Assembly (NCBI GenBank): GCA_946480915.1
Contig: CAMLLO010000035.1
Coordinates: 1-45,099 of the forward strand
Origin: an uncultured Sphingobacteriaceae bacterium
GTDB taxonomy: Bacteria; Bacteroidota; Bacteroidia; Sphingobacteriales; Sphingobacteriaceae
Length of the DNA stretch: 45,099 bases
Direction of reading: 5' to 3'
Shown: in pieces, positions 43,746 to 45,099 of the stretch
Numbering within the stretch: the stretch's first letter is position 1
Layout of the letters: each line of letters begins with the position of its first letter
The notes under the pieces: generated by a model
What the model saw: only the letters and a program-made list of their open reading frames with translations
What the model was told of the DNA's origin: nothing
Databases searched by the model: none
Made by a program: the position numbers and the translations under genes

Positions 43746-44714
43746 ATGCTAAAGAAAACGTCAGTCCTTATTTTACTAAGCCTTTTAATTAACCTTTCTT
43801 GTTCTGTCAGGTCACAACCTGGCACTAGAAAAATATCTAATCCCGTAATGCCCGGTTACTTTGCCGATCCTACCGTTGTAAAAGACAAAAAATCGTATTA
43901 CATATATGCTACAATTGATCCATGGGGAGGCGAGGAGCTTGCGGTGTTTGAGACGAAGGATTTCGTGAGTTTTAAGCGCCACCATCTTAACTGGCCAACT
44001 AAGTCTTTGTGTACTAGCCCTACCTCAAACAAGCATATGGTTTGGGCTCCATCCGTTGTTAGAGGCACAGACCATAAATTTTATATGTATGTGTCTGTTG
44101 GCAGTGAAGTTTGGGCTGGAGTTAGTCCAGGTCCACTGGGTCCGTGGAAAAACTTGAAAGAAGACAATAGTCCGCTGATAAAATTTACAGATTTTCCGCA
44201 GATGCACAACATAGATGCCGACTGCTTTATAGACGACGACGGGCAGGCCTATTTATATTGGGGTTCAGGATGGAATTGGGTAAATGGTCACTGTATGGCT
44301 GTTAAGCTGAAAAAAGACATGAAAACCTTTGAAGGCGAACCTCTCGAAGTTACCACTCCGCATTATTTTGAAGCTCCCCACATGATCAAGAGAAACGGCA
44401 GATATTATTTAATGTTTTCGGAAGGTAAAGCAATTGACCCGACCTATCAGATTGGCTATGCCACTTCTAATAGTCCGCTTGGGCCGTTTGTTGAGCCTGA
44501 AGAACGTGTTATTTTAAATACTGCAAGCGATAGTACAGTTATAGGGCCCGGGCATCATACAGTATTTAGAGTAAAGAACCAGGATTATATCCTATACCAT
44601 CGGATTTTCCCGCAGAAGAAGGATTTTGTGTTGCGTCAGCTTTGTTTGGACAGCCTCAATTTTAATCAGGCAGGAAATATCAAAAAGGTGAGTACAAAAG
44701 GAGTTAAATTATAG
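43746..44714 (+). CDS. GH43 glycosidase (arabinofuranosidase/xylosidase type)
   Basis: 322 aa, single-domain. The N-terminus LILLSLLINLSCSVRSQ suggests a signal or lipoprotein peptide (Cys in NLSC). The five-bladed beta-propeller of GH43 carries the three usual acids: base D41 in GYFADPTVVKD, pKa-tuning D157 in HNIDADCFIDDDGQAYLYWG, and general acid E209 in HYFEAPHMIKRNGRYYLMFS. A C-terminal His in PGHHTVF fits the metal-binding/structural His. It has no extra CBM. It releases alpha-L-arabinofuranose, beta-xylose or, in some subfamilies, beta-galactose. It is separated from the PUL2 genes by remnants and starts about 90 bp before the next gene, so the two may be co-transcribed. Confidence 0.92.
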   Translation: MLKKTSVLILLSLLINLSCSVRSQPGTRKISNPVMPGYFADPTVVKDKKSYYIYATIDPWGGEELAVFETKDFVSFKRHHLNWPTKSLCTSPTSNKHMVWAPSVVRGTDHKFYMYVSVGSEVWAGVSPGPLGPWKNLKEDNSPLIKFTDFPQMHNIDADCFIDDDGQAYLYWGSGWNWVNGHCMAVKLKKDMKTFEGEPLEVTTPHYFEAPHMIKRNGRYYLMFSEGKAIDPTYQIGYATSNSPLGPFVEPEERVILNTASDSTVIGPGHHTVFRVKNQDYILYHRIFPQKKDFVLRQLCLDSLNFNQAGNIKKVSTKGVKL

Positions 44715-44804
44715 TATAGCCTGGAAAAGTCTTTATCTTCAAATTGAGCATTGAAAAAAAAGATACCCGAAATCGAATTTGAAATAAAAAAACACACCTA
44801 ATTT

Positions 44805-45099
44805 ATGAATAAGTTGTTCTTTTTTGTTACTGTATTAATCTGCTACACATCTGTTCAAGTGACTTTCGCCCAAGACAGCCTTGTCACCTATGACGTCCCC
44901 AAAGCCATTTTTTATTCCATGCACAATGACGATTTTACTGTGCAGGTGCGAAAGCCGGGTGGACAATGGAAAGACCTTTATGAGTACAGGGTACAGGTGG
45001 ACATGGACAAGGTACAAGATGCTTCCATGGTTTATTTTGACTTTTCGGGAATAGTAGAAGTAAAAATACGCAAGAACAACGGAAACGTTGGAACTGTAG
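44805..45099 (+). CDS. N-terminal part of a pectinase-type (GH28-like) beta-helix protein, cut by window edge
   Basis: 98 codons are visible from the ATG at 44805; the frame is open to the right edge. A signal peptide (MNKLFFFVTVLICYTSVQ, ending TFAQ) is followed by a beta-sandwich whose text (FYSMHNDDFTVQVRKPGGQW, VDMDKVQDASMVYFDFSGIV, EVKIRKNNGNV) resembles the N-terminal domain found before the beta-helix in Bacteroidota GH28 and related pectinase-type enzymes. The catalytic part is outside the window. The stretch appears somewhat richer in G and C than the genes to its left. Confidence 0.6.
   Translation, partial: MNKLFFFVTVLICYTSVQVTFAQDSLVTYDVPKAIFYSMHNDDFTVQVRKPGGQWKDLYEYRVQVDMDKVQDASMVYFDFSGIVEVKIRKNNGNVGTV

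Noticed and set aside
1..45099. tRNA, rRNA, CRISPR arrays, toxin-antitoxin, phage or sulfatase genes
   Set aside because: None was seen on either strand; the window is filled by PUL genes and short gaps.

Overview
The window is a long carbohydrate-degradation region from a member of the Bacteroidota. The best guess is a soil or plant-associated Sphingobacteriaceae such as Pedobacter or Mucilaginibacter. This rests on two SusC/SusD pairs, an ECF sigma/FecR pair feeding an STN-type SusC, SusD-like and DUF lipoproteins with Bacteroidota lipoboxes, lack of strong Shine-Dalgarno sequences, and AT-rich DNA (GC not computed). The genus is inference. No tRNA, rRNA, CRISPR array, intact transposase or sulfatase gene was seen.

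Region 1 (1-12.94 kb, all +) is the right part of a polysaccharide utilisation locus (PUL). It holds the 3' end of a GH2 gene, two tandem GH95 genes, an ECF sigma factor, a FecR anti-sigma factor, and SusC1 with an STN signalling domain followed by SusD1. The enzyme set (alpha-L-fucosidase/galactosidase plus GH2) suits side chains ending in fucose or L-galactose on beta-galactose. The sigma/FecR/STN arrangement suggests induction by substrate import. A hairpin and a 203-bp MITE-like element bounded by 16-bp inverted repeats close this region.

Region 2 (13.2-37.1 kb) is a second, larger PUL. A heparinase II/III-type lyase (-) diverges from a distant GH95 relative (+). An enzyme operon follows: GH31, alginate-lyase-family protein, GH29 fucosidase, GH88 unsaturated uronyl hydrolase, rhamnose/fucose mutarotase and GH3. 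After a long leader carrying a LacI-type palindrome come SusC2 (no STN), SusD2, a DUF4959/DUF5126/DUF5000 lipoprotein, a DUF4998-F5/8C lipoprotein, a strong terminator, and a DUF4998 protein fused to a jelly-roll domain with lyase-like motifs. A 17-bp sequence, or its 10-bp core, recurs upstream of three of these units.

Region 3 (37.1-45.1 kb) is a patchwork: a PL6 gene (-), a large beta-helix GH28-like gene (+), two decayed gene fragments (an outer-membrane receptor N-terminus and a GH127 C-terminus), a GH43 gene and the start of another pectinase-type protein at the edge. A 14-bp repeat (perfect inverted pair, plus a degenerate third copy) flanks the PL6 and GH28-like genes. The third copy sits at the truncated 5' end of the receptor pseudogene, which suggests block insertion.

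Taken together, PUL2 looks built for an unsulfated, uronic-acid-containing polysaccharide carrying 6-deoxyhexoses (fucose or rhamnose). Lyases (heparinase II/III, alginate-lyase family, PL6, possibly the new jelly-roll protein) cut the backbone. GH88 removes unsaturated uronates, and GH29, GH95-like, GH31 and GH3 enzymes trim side chains. The mutarotase would prepare the freed deoxyhexose for catabolism. The exact substrate cannot be read from sequence.
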